Shown: one piece after another, positions 1 to 5,630 of the stretch | How the letters are laid out: every line of letters begins with the position of its first letter | Numbering within the stretch: position 1 is the first letter of the stretch | Translations under genes and position numbers: made by a program | Notes under the pieces: generated by a model | The model's input: only the letters and a program-made list of their open reading frames with translations | The model's database searches: none | What the model was told of the DNA's origin: nothing | NCBI GenBank assembly: GCA_023431245.1 | Contig: JAEYXO010000146.1 | Location: 1 to 5,630, forward strand | DNA: 5,630 nucleotides | Direction of reading: 5' to 3' | From: Pseudomonadota bacterium | Lineage (GTDB): Bacteria; Pseudomonadota; Gammaproteobacteria; Burkholderiales; SG8-41

Positions 1-402
1 CGCGATCTTGCGGCCGCCGAGCCACAGATCCTCGCCGCGCCGCTCCACGTCGAGGCCGAAGGCGCGGAAAGTGGCAATGGCCGGCTGCAAACCCCAGGCC
101 GCCCACTCCGCGGGCCGCCGCGGCGCCAGGCACAGCGGCACGATGAACACGTAAACCTGCTGCTGCTCGTCGATCCATACCGTGCCGCCGCCCAGCAGCC
201 GGCGCACCACCGGCACCGCAGGCCTCGCCACCAGTTCGCAGGCGGCGCTCTGGGACTGCCCCAGGCAGAGGTGTGCCGGTGCGCGCGCCCACAACAGGAC
301 CGGTGCGGCGGCGGGCGTCGCAGCCTGCGCGATGCCGGCATAACTCGCATGCAGGCGCTGCGGCGGCAGCAGGCCGGCGTCTATGAAGCGCGCGGCGGTC
401 AA
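1..402 (-). CDS. Second LplA/LipB-fold ligase, N-terminal 134 residues (cut by the window's left edge)
   Basis: This gene is absent from a simple ATG-based reading; I translated it from the reverse complement. It is open from a TTG at 402 to the window edge, with an AAGGA ribosome site at 415-411, eight bases upstream. The TTG overlaps the stop of the previous gene (TTGA). The visible part looks like the first half of a lipoate/octanoate:protein ligase or transferase (biotin/lipoate ligase fold, PF03099 type). It has HLCLGQSQ at residues 44-51, RRLLGGGT at 67-74 (the acyl-adenylate-binding RRxxGGG motif) and GEDLWLGGRKIA at 123-134, carrying the likely catalytic lysine K132. It is divergent: Ala/Pro-rich, with T74 where Ala is usual, and it differs clearly from the sLpl at 3578-4651. 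Family membership is well supported. Whether it is a ligase for free acids, an octanoyltransferase or an amidotransferase-like enzyme is not, because the C-terminal half is missing. Confidence 0.8.
   Translation of the reverse strand, partial: MTAARFIDAGLLPPQRLHASYAGIAQAATPAAAPVLLWARAPAHLCLGQSQSAACELVARPAVPVVRRLLGGGTVWIDEQQQVYVFIVPLCLAPRRPAEWAAWGLQPAIATFRAFGLDVERRGEDLWLGGRKIA
399..402 (-). other. TTGA start/stop overlap coupling the 134-residue protein to the second ligase
   Basis: The TGA stop of the 134-residue protein (401-399) and the TTG start of the next gene (402-400) share bases. Unlike the slpl/lipT junction, a good AAGGA site precedes this start, so translation could be coupled, independent, or both. 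Confidence 0.55.
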
Positions 403-803
403 CGCGGCTTTCCTTCCACGGAAAAATATTTCTCGAAATAGAAATCGCGCTGCGCCAGCCCCTCGAGATCGCGCGCACGCTGCGCCATGCCCTCGCGGAA
501 AATGCCGGCGAGGTGTGACCCCTGCTCGGCGTCGAGGATGTGGATCTGCGAGGCAAAGGGCAGGCCGTTGAGATCCTCGTCGATGCGGATGATTTCCGCG
601 GCCAGTCCCTCGAGCGGCTGCAGGTGCAGCAGCCAGGCCTTGCATTCCGGATCCTCCGGATCGAGCGGACAGAGCACGATCTTCCCGAGCCAGGCCAGCC
701 GCGCGACCTGGTTGAACAGGCGGATGTCGAGCTTTTTGCCCTTTTTATACTTCGCCAGTTCGTTTTTCAGCGCGCCGGCATCGACGATGCGGATGTCTTT
801 CAT
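399..803 (-). CDS. Unrecognised 134-residue cytosolic protein between lipS2 and the second ligase
   Basis: I do not recognise this family. The predicted protein is soluble: no signal peptide and no hydrophobic membrane segment. It begins with a Lys-rich helix-like part (ELAKYKKGKKLDIRLF, residues 15-30). A short hydrophobic stretch with two cysteines (C45 and C54, in VLCPLDPEDPEC) follows. The C-terminal half is acidic and then mixed-charge, ending in aromatic residues (DFYFEKYF, 120-127). The ATG at 803 lies 29 bases after the lipS2 stop, with no strong ribosome site. Its TGA stop overlaps the TTG start of the second ligase gene by the TTGA arrangement, which suggests translational coupling of the two products. 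Placement inside a lipoate-assembly operon suggests a role with the ligase or the radical SAM enzymes, but nothing in the sequence proves it. That it is a real gene is supported by the packing and by typical protein-like composition. Confidence 0.8.
   Translation of the reverse strand: MKDIRIVDAGALKNELAKYKKGKKLDIRLFNQVARLAWLGKIVLCPLDPEDPECKAWLLHLQPLEGLAAEIIRIDEDLNGLPFASQIHILDAEQGSHLAGIFREGMAQRARDLEGLAQRDFYFEKYFSVEGKPR
411..415 (-). promoter_or_regulatory. Ribosome binding site AAGGA for the TTG-started ligase gene
   Basis: The minus strand reads AAGGA eight bases before the TTG at 402-400. It lies within the last codons of the 134-residue protein gene. No ATG, and only one GTG (deep inside the conserved ligase region), occurs in frame in the visible part, so this site is what fixes TTG as the start. 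It is the clearest Shine-Dalgarno sequence in the window. Confidence 0.6.
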
Positions 804-832
804 GGCATTCAGTCGACCGGCGGCAGAAGGCC

Positions 833-1966
833 TTACAGCCCCGCCTTGACGTCCTCGTCGTTGATCTGCCGCCGCACCTTGGCGATGTCTCGTTTTTTCA
901 GCGCAAAGGGAAAGGACAGGATGTCGGTCGGGCTGGAGTCGCCGTAGGGCCGGTTGCAGGCCGACACATCATCGGTCTTGCCGGGACAGCCGGAAGTGCG
1001 GAAGGGGGTGCCGGCATTGATCAAGGCTTCCAGCTTCGCCTGAGGCACACCGAAATCGATGACCCGGCCGTCCTCGTCGAAACGCATGTCGCGGACATGA
1101 CCGCCGGCGTAATCGATGATGTAGCGCGCCAGCTGCACGCGCCGCCACTGGCCGCGGTCCACCGCCGGCCATTCCTCCATCAGCGAACCGCGCTCCGGGA
1201 AAAACGCGAACATGTGGTTGTGGCCGCCCATGTCGCGGATGCGCTGGGCGACCTCCAGGATCTCGCGCTCGGTCTCGCCCATGCCGCAGATCAGGTGGGC
1301 GCCGAACTTCTCCGGGCCATAGACATCGGCGGCCCATTCGATCGCTCGCCAGTAGTGCTCGTACTTGTGCGGGCTGTCGACGCCCTTGCCGCGGGTGCGC
1401 TCGAAAATGCCGGGCGTCACCGCATCCAGCGCCACCGTGAAAATGTCGGCACCGAGTTCGCGCATGCGCACCAGGTCATCCTTTTCCAGCGTCGTCGGAT
1501 TCGACAGGATAGACACCGGCACCTGCGGCACCTCCCGCGTCCAGCGCTCGAGCAGCACGAAGGTGTCGGCATTCGAGTCCGGATGCGTGATCATCGAAAT
1601 GCACATGCGCTCGAACTGCCCCTTGTCCGAACCGGCCTTCACCCGCTCGATGACCTCGTCGTAGCGCGCGGTCGGCCAGTCGACGCGGATGAAATTGCGG
1701 TCGGCGTAGTCGCGCGCCTCCTCGCGGTGGCGCGCCAGCCCGCAGTAGGCGCAGTTGGCGCGGCAGCCCTCGGGATAGGTCACCAGCAGGTTCAGGCAGT
1801 GCGTGCAGGACGTGCGGTGCATCCTGCCCGGGATCAGCCCCAGCGTGATCGCCGCGGCAGTGCTCATCTGCACGTACTCGGGCGAACGCATCTGCGGCGT
1901 CTTGATGTGGTAGTCGGGCCGGTAAAAGCGTATCGGCTGCAGGTCGTCGGCGATCGGGGTGTCCAT
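833..1966 (-). CDS. lipS2: Radical SAM sulfur-insertion enzyme, LipS2-like half of the two-protein lipoyl synthase
   Basis: The 377-residue protein carries a radical SAM motif CRANCAYC (C68, C72, C75), which binds the 4Fe-4S cluster that cleaves S-adenosylmethionine. Further cysteines sit just before it (C54, C57 in SCTHC) and near the C-terminus (C327 and C337, around SGCPGKTDD and SACNRPYGDS). These are candidates for a second cluster. GMGETE at 228-233 is typical of biotin-synthase-like radical SAM barrels. In the LipS1/LipS2 pair, work on the archaeal enzymes reports that LipS2 acts on the octanoyl carrier and adds sulfur at C8, and LipS1 then adds sulfur at C6. The ATG at 1966 has AAGG at 1977-1974, seven bases upstream, and follows the glcG-like stop by 24 bases. 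That it is a LipS-type enzyme follows from the motif plus the neighbours. Calling it LipS2 rather than LipS1 is from memory of the families and is the less certain step. Confidence 0.8.
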   Translation of the reverse strand: MDTPIADDLQPIRFYRPDYHIKTPQMRSPEYVQMSTAAAITLGLIPGRMHRTSCTHCLNLLVTYPEGCRANCAYCGLARHREEARDYADRNFIRVDWPTARYDEVIERVKAGSDKGQFERMCISMITHPDSNADTFVLLERWTREVPQVPVSILSNPTTLEKDDLVRMRELGADIFTVALDAVTPGIFERTRGKGVDSPHKYEHYWRAIEWAADVYGPEKFGAHLICGMGETEREILEVAQRIRDMGGHNHMFAFFPERGSLMEEWPAVDRGQWRRVQLARYIIDYAGGHVRDMRFDEDGRVIDFGVPQAKLEALINAGTPFRTSGCPGKTDDVSACNRPYGDSSPTDILSFPFALKKRDIAKVRRQINDEDVKAGL

Positions 1967-1973
1967 GGCGGTG

Positions 1974-1977
1974 CCTT
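1974..1977 (-). promoter_or_regulatory. Ribosome binding site for lipS2
   Basis: The minus strand shows AAAAAGGCACCGCC immediately before the ATG at 1966. Its AAGG core lies seven bases from the start codon, inside the 24-base gap after the upstream gene. It supports the chosen start. Confidence 0.5.
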
Positions 1978-1990
1978 TTTCTATCGATCT

Positions 1991-2494
1991 TCAGAATTCG
2001 ATGCTGTCGCGGATCGCCGCGATGCCGGCCGCGGCGCAGATGTCGTCGCGGTCGCCGCCGGGGGCGCCCGAGACGCCGATGCCGCCGAGCAATGCGCCGG
2101 CGCCTTCGATCATCATGCCGCCGGCCACCGCCGCCACACGCGGACGCAGGCGGATGCTGTGCTGCGGCATGCCCGGCTGGGTCACGCGGTCGAGGTCCGC
2201 GGTATTGGTGCGGAAGGTCACCGCCGACCAGGCCTTGTCCGTGGCCATGCGCGGTGTATGCGGGCCGGCGTAACGGTCGCGCAGCAACACCTGCAGCAAT
2301 CCTCCGCGGTCGACGACAGCGACAGCCACCTGGAAACCGTCATCGCGGCATTTTTTCAGCGCAGCCTGCGCCGCCTTCAGCGCGGTGTCCGGCGTCAGCG
2401 TGCGGGTGGTAAAGGTGGCGTCCTGCGCCGATGCCGGTGCCAGCGCGCCGAATGAAGCCAAGAATAGTATGTAAATACTTGTTTTTATTGACAT
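1991..2494 (-). CDS. Exported GlcG/HbpS-family (DUF336-type) protein
   Basis: The 167-residue protein starts with a plausible Sec signal peptide: MSIK, a hydrophobic core at about residues 5-19, and an ASA-Q cleavage site after A23. The mature part is a single GlcG/HbpS domain (PF03928 type). LTPDTALKAAQAALKKCRDDG and VAVAVVDRGG (up to about residue 65) form the N-terminal half, and GGIGVSGAPGGDRDD with CAAAGI form the signature end. Relatives bind haem or corrinoids (HbpS, secreted) or are of unknown role next to glycolate or diol genes (GlcG). The ATG at 2494 is seven bases after the lipT-like stop; the ribosome site is weak, and the start lies in a local AT-rich patch. An exported protein inside an otherwise cytosolic lipoate-assembly operon is unexpected. 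Family assignment is good; ligand and role here are unknown. Confidence 0.88.
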   Translation of the reverse strand: MSIKTSIYILFLASFGALAPASAQDATFTTRTLTPDTALKAAQAALKKCRDDGFQVAVAVVDRGGLLQVLLRDRYAGPHTPRMATDKAWSAVTFRTNTADLDRVTQPGMPQHSIRLRPRVAAVAGGMMIEGAGALLGGIGVSGAPGGDRDDICAAAGIAAIRDSIEF

Positions 2495-2501
2495 TTTTGA
2501 C

Positions 2502-3581
2502 TCATGCCGTCAGTGGTGTGCGGTAGTATTCGTCGAAGGCGATCCAGCCGCGGCGATGCATCGCATCCTCGGCGAAGGCCGGCGTGCGATGCAGGCGCAT
2601 CAGTTCCGCGCGGCGCGCGACCGCACGCTGCAATGATTCGCCGAACTGGTCCGCCATGTCTTCGGCATAGGCTGCCAGCGCCGCGGCATCACCGCCGATC
2701 CAGGCAGAAGCCGCGGCTGCCGCAGCCTCGCCGCTGGCCACCGCAGCGGCAATGCCGGCGCCGGTCACCGGATGGGTCAGCCCCGCCGCATCGCCGACAA
2801 ACAACACGCCGTCCGCGACGAGCACATCGCGCAATCCGCCAACCGGAATCGCGCCGCCGGTGCGCGCGACAATGTCAGCACCCACGCGCCCTTCCCTCAC
2901 CAGTTCGCCATGCAACCGGTCCAGCGCCGTCTTCATGTCGCCACCGGCTTGCAGATCCATGCCGAGACCGAGGTTGGCATGATCACCCTTGGGAAACAGC
3001 CAGGCATAACCACCGGGATAGTCCGGCGACAGCCAGATATCGGTATCCGCGAAGGGCCGCAGCAGCGGCACGGTGTACTGCCGCGTGTTCACCGTCGGCA
3101 AGGGCGGCAGGCCCAGCAGCCGCGCCACCGTCGAATGCGGACCGTCGGCGGCGATCAGCACACGGTAATGCAGCACCGATTCGCCGCCGGGCCCGCGCAG
3201 GTGCGCGATGCCTGCATCTGCATCCAGCGCAACAAGGCTTGCCGCGGCCTGTACCGTGGCACCTGCGGTCTCGGCGGAACCGGCCAGCGCGCGATCGAAG
3301 GCGGCACGGTCGACCATCAGTCCGCTGAAAGGCGTGTCCACCGCCACGCCGGAGGGCAGCACGCTGGTCATGCCGGAGATGCGCTGCGCCAGCACGCCGG
3401 GCGCCATTGCATGGCGGGACAGCGGCAGCGGAATGAATTCCGCGCATTGCACCGGCAAGCCGATTTCACGCTTGCGATCAATCGCGACCACGCGCAGGCC
3501 GGACGCCGCCGCACTGGCTGCGGCGGCACCGCCCCCCGGCCCGAGGCCGACCACCAGCACATCGCATACACGCCCGTTCAC
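2502..3581 (-). CDS. lipT: FAD-dependent oxidoreductase of the geranylgeranyl-reductase family, LipT-like
   Basis: The 359-residue protein has three flavin signatures of this family. GLGPGGG at residues 12-18 is the Rossmann dinucleotide motif, followed by the acidic D35 that would hold the adenosine ribose. ADGPHS lies at 145-150, and GDAAGLTHPVTGAG at 263-276. GLPVQCAEF (41-49) and YAWLFPKGD (192-200) also fit the geranylgeranyl-reductase family. The protein has no membrane segment. In lipoate-assembly clusters of sHdr-type sulfur oxidisers such a flavoprotein is called LipT and is thought to supply electrons to the pathway. That role is inferred from context, not shown here, and isoprenoid reduction cannot be excluded from sequence alone. 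The GTG start overlaps the sLpl stop (GTGA), and the Rossmann motif sits at the usual distance from it, so no other start is needed. Confidence 0.83.
   Translation of the reverse strand: MNGRVCDVLVVGLGPGGGAAAASAAASGLRVVAIDRKREIGLPVQCAEFIPLPLSRHAMAPGVLAQRISGMTSVLPSGVAVDTPFSGLMVDRAAFDRALAGSAETAGATVQAAASLVALDADAGIAHLRGPGGESVLHYRVLIAADGPHSTVARLLGLPPLPTVNTRQYTVPLLRPFADTDIWLSPDYPGGYAWLFPKGDHANLGLGMDLQAGGDMKTALDRLHGELVREGRVGADIVARTGGAIPVGGLRDVLVADGVLFVGDAAGLTHPVTGAGIAAAVASGEAAAAAASAWIGGDAAALAAYAEDMADQFGESLQRAVARRAELMRLHRTPAFAEDAMHRRGWIAFDEYYRTPLTA
3578..3581 (-). other. GTGA start/stop overlap coupling slpl to lipT
   Basis: The TGA of slpl (3580-3578) and the GTG start of lipT (3581-3579) share bases. 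No clear ribosome site precedes this GTG, which favours re-initiation by ribosomes finishing slpl. This would keep the ligase and flavoprotein levels linked. Confidence 0.6.
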
Positions 3582-4651
3582 GGGGCGGATGCCAGCAGCG
3601 GCTGTTTCAGCGCCAGCCGCACCACGGTGACAAAATCCGCCGGTGTCAGGGTCAGCATGTCGACCCGGCGCTCCGCAAAAAACGAGTTGACCCGCTGCTC
3701 CAGGCGGTCGAGGGGCAGGTCGCGCAGCGCGGCCTCGAGGTCGGCCACCGTGCGCCGCGGCTGGATGAACATGTCGCCGGTGAACCAGACCTGGCGGATG
3801 GTGCGGGTATGCAGATCCCAGGTGACCGCGGCACGCAGCAGGCCGCCGGCGAATTTCTGTGCCGCCTCGAGGATCGGCATGTCGGCCGCCGGGCGGTTGA
3901 CCAGATTGACCCAGTCCGGGTGGTCGATTTCGCGCAGCGCGTCCCGGTAACGCTGCTGCTCGGTCAGTGTCAGGTCACCCTCGCTGAATTCGACGCCGAA
4001 CTCGCTCTCGAAGGCTTCAACCATGTAACCGCGGATCTGCGCCGCTTCCGGCCGGTGACCGAGCAGGTCTTTCAGGTTGGCCACCCGTTCGCGTGCCGAG
4101 GCGATGGCCTTGTCCGACAGTTTCTCGGCCGGGATGCGCAGCACGCGCAGCATTTTCCCGACGTCGAACTCGATCAGCAGCGTGCCCTGGAACATCAGCG
4201 CATCGCCGTCGAAAGCGCCGCCGGTACCCGAAATCTTGCGTCCGTCGACCTCGATGTCGTTGCGCGGCCGGAAACGCGCATCAACGCCGAGCGCGCTGAT
4301 CGCGGTTGCCGCGGCATGGCAGATGCGCTGCGATATGAGCTGCATGTCGGCGGTGCCCAGCTCGCGCTTGTGCAGGTAGAGCTCCCAGCCGATCTGGGTC
4401 TCGTCAAAATAGATCGCGCCGCCGCCGGTGATCCGGCGCTGCACGGTGATGCCCTGTTCGCGGCAGTAATCGAGGTTGAGTTCCTGCTCCGCGCTCTGGT
4501 GGTAACCCAGCAGCGCGGACGGCGTGAAACGCAGAAAACGCAGCGTGCTCGGGATCTCCTCGGCCTGGCGCGCCTCCAGCAGCGCGCGATTCAGCGCGAT
4601 GTTCTGCGCCGCGGGCCTCAGGCCGGTGTCGATGACGCGCCAGTGTTCCAT
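3578..4651 (-). CDS. slpl: Two-domain lipoate/octanoate:protein ligase sLpl(AB)
   Basis: This enzyme activates octanoate or lipoate with ATP and transfers it to the lysine of a carrier protein, in sHdr systems LbpA. The 357-residue protein starts in the typical way (HWRVIDTGLRPAAQNIALN). It shows GYHQSAEQELN (49-59), the acyl-adenylate loop RRITGGGAI (72-80) and NDIEVDGRKISGTGG (131-145) with the catalytic K139, then FQGTLL. From about residue 262 a second domain follows (KFAGGLLRAAVTWDLHTRTI), matching the LplB-type accessory domain, so both parts are fused. I chose the ATG at 4651, one base after the lipS1 stop. A TTG 22 codons upstream would add a Trp/Arg-rich stretch absent from relatives and overlap lipS1 by more than 60 bases. 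Its end overlaps lipT by 4 bases. All key residues are present, so it is probably active. Confidence 0.88.
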   Translation of the reverse strand: MEHWRVIDTGLRPAAQNIALNRALLEARQAEEIPSTLRFLRFTPSALLGYHQSAEQELNLDYCREQGITVQRRITGGGAIYFDETQIGWELYLHKRELGTADMQLISQRICHAAATAISALGVDARFRPRNDIEVDGRKISGTGGAFDGDALMFQGTLLIEFDVGKMLRVLRIPAEKLSDKAIASARERVANLKDLLGHRPEAAQIRGYMVEAFESEFGVEFSEGDLTLTEQQRYRDALREIDHPDWVNLVNRPAADMPILEAAQKFAGGLLRAAVTWDLHTRTIRQVWFTGDMFIQPRRTVADLEAALRDLPLDRLEQRVNSFFAERRVDMLTLTPADFVTVVRLALKQPLLASAP

Positions 4652-4652
4652 C

Positions 4653-5630
4653 TCAGGCCGCCACCACCGGAATGCCGGCCAGCGCACTACCGCGGGGACG
4701 GCGGCGTTGTTCGGCAATCAAGTCCTGCAGGTCGACGCGAATGCCCGATTCGCGCTCCAGTGCCATCACCTCGTCACCCACCGCGATCGAGCAGCAGGCG
4801 GGCGTCACCCGCACCTCGCGTCCCAGCCGCACGGCCAGTTCGACCACACCATCGGCCGGATGCGCGATGCCGTTCAGACCCGCCATCACCGCGTAACTGT
4901 CGATTTCCGCCTTGACCCGGCCCGCGGGCCGCGCGCAGCCGAGCAGCAGCGGTGTGTCCGGCAGGCGCCGGCGCGCATCGAGGAAGAAGCGGCCGACCTG
5001 GCGGGCATCCGGTGTCACGAAGGGTCGCTGCGCCGGCGCATAAAAAGGCATCACCACCACCAGCACCAGCGCCGCCGGCTTGTGGCGGGCGACGATTTCC
5101 AGCGCCTCCCACTCGCCGAGCATGCGCCCGTAGTGCAGGCCGATGACGATGTGCGGCACGCATTTCATCGAGGTCGCGGTCAGGCATTCCAGGGAACGTT
5201 CGAAGTCGGCGACGCTGCGCTTCAGGTGATAGACCTGGGAAATCGTGTCCTGCGCGCCGATGACATCCATCATTGCGGCATCGATGCCCGCATCCTCCAT
5301 GCGCCGCGCGATGTCCATGTCGACAAGTGCCGTGTGCAGGGCAATCCTGAATTCCGGGAAGCTGTCCTTGATCCGCCGCACGACCGGGTAGTAGGCGTCG
5401 TACTCGACCTCGTTGCGGTGGTTGGAGCCGCCGGTCAGCAGCATGCCCTGCGCGCCGGACTCGATCTGCGCATTGACCACCCGCCACAGGTCTTCCGGCG
5501 TGTGCGCCGGAATCATCGGCTCGAGGATTTTCGCCTTGCAGTGGTCGCAGGCCAGCGCGCAGTCGCCGCCGGTGATCGACACGGCAGGCCAGGCGCTCTT
5601 GCCGCAGCCGGCGAGTTCGGACGTGCTGTA
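4653..5630 (-). CDS. lipS1: Radical SAM sulfur-insertion enzyme, LipS1-like half of the lipoyl synthase (5' end outside the window)
   Basis: The reading frame stays open from the right edge to a TGA at 4655-4653, giving 325 visible residues. A GTG at 5582 that could be taken as the start is internal: it would leave the first cluster cysteine only seven residues from the start and discard the in-frame ELAGCGKSAWPAV before it. Numbered from the edge, the radical SAM motif is C24-ALA-C28-DH-C31. C9 in AGCGK, C232 in LLLGCARP and the pair C279/C280 in PACCS are candidates for a second iron-sulfur cluster or substrate contacts. The protein resembles biotin-synthase-like radical SAM proteins. In the two-protein lipoyl synthase, LipS1 is reported to add the second sulfur, at C6, to the 8-mercaptooctanoyl carrier. 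The family call is firm. The choice of LipS1 over LipS2 rests on remembered family features and its place beside slpl. Confidence 0.8.
   Translation of the reverse strand, partial: YSTSELAGCGKSAWPAVSITGGDCALACDHCKAKILEPMIPAHTPEDLWRVVNAQIESGAQGMLLTGGSNHRNEVEYDAYYPVVRRIKDSFPEFRIALHTALVDMDIARRMEDAGIDAAMMDVIGAQDTISQVYHLKRSVADFERSLECLTATSMKCVPHIVIGLHYGRMLGEWEALEIVARHKPAALVLVVVMPFYAPAQRPFVTPDARQVGRFFLDARRRLPDTPLLLGCARPAGRVKAEIDSYAVMAGLNGIAHPADGVVELAVRLGREVRVTPACCSIAVGDEVMALERESGIRVDLQDLIAEQRRRPRGSALAGIPVVAA

Noticed and set aside
731..750. Paired A5 runs (AAAAAGGG and AAAAAG) in the 134-residue gene as a possible programmed frameshift
   Set aside because: The frame does not place a proper slippery heptamer, and they simply encode the Lys-rich KKGKK segment; the gene continues in frame to a well-placed stop.
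1097..2455. Long plus-strand open frame (452 codons) opposite lipS2 and the GlcG-like gene
   Set aside because: Its translation is dominated by Ala, Arg, His and Val with no domain, and it crosses two genes with clear families. It is a shadow produced by high G+C content.
2488..2493. Perfect TTGACA on the plus strand, resembling a -35 promoter box
   Set aside because: No -10-like sequence lies 15-19 bases downstream (the nearest, TAGTAT at 2524, is about 30 bases away), and it would drive transcription against the whole operon.
2772..3950. Long plus-strand open frame (392 codons) opposite lipT and slpl
   Set aside because: Low-complexity Arg/Gln/His/Ala-rich translation with no recognisable motif, spanning the boundary of two well-supported minus-strand genes.
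4652..4717. Upstream TTG start for slpl adding 22 residues
   Set aside because: The extra residues are Trp/Arg/Pro-rich, unlike ligase N-termini, and would overlap lipS1 by over 60 bases; the ATG at 4651 fits the family start.
3809..4915. Plus-strand open frame (368 codons) opposite slpl and the end of lipS1
   Set aside because: No family signature, and the opposite strand carries intact catalytic motifs over the same span.
5580..5582. GTG at 5582 as the true start of the LipS1-like gene
   Set aside because: The frame continues open to the window edge with a family-like sequence including a cysteine and WPAV directly before SITGG, so the real start lies outside the window.

Overview
The window is a G+C-rich stretch (roughly two thirds G+C by eye) that reads as one tightly packed, single-direction gene cluster on the minus strand. 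It is cut at both ends. In transcription order (right to left) it holds: a 5'-truncated radical SAM protein (LipS1-like), a two-domain lipoate:protein ligase (sLpl), a flavoprotein of the geranylgeranyl-reductase family (LipT-like), a small exported GlcG/HbpS-family protein, a second radical SAM protein (LipS2-like), an unrecognised 134-residue cytosolic protein, and the N-terminal half of a second LplA/LipB-fold ligase that runs off the left edge.

The set LipS1 + LipS2 + sLpl + LipT is the hallmark of the alternative lipoate-assembly pathway. In bacteria it is best known next to the sulfur-oxidising heterodisulfide-reductase-like (sHdr) system and its lipoate-binding protein LbpA. In that pathway sLpl attaches octanoate (or lipoate) to the carrier protein, and the two radical SAM enzymes together insert the two sulfur atoms that LipA inserts in the classical route. 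LipT is thought to be a redox partner. The likely host is therefore a sulfur-oxidising proteobacterium with an sHdr-type pathway. That is an inference from gene content: no shdr, lbpA/gcvH, tusA or dsrE gene lies inside the window.

Genes are separated by 29 bases or fewer, or overlap by 4 bases at GTGA and TTGA junctions. There is no room for an obvious promoter or terminator, so an operon is likely. No stretch over 300 bases lacks a gene, and I see no RNA gene, mobile element, CRISPR array or long repeat.

The parts that the known pathway does not explain are an exported GlcG/HbpS-family protein placed between cytosolic lipoate-assembly genes, the 134-residue protein after lipS2, and a second, divergent ligase-family gene coupled to it.
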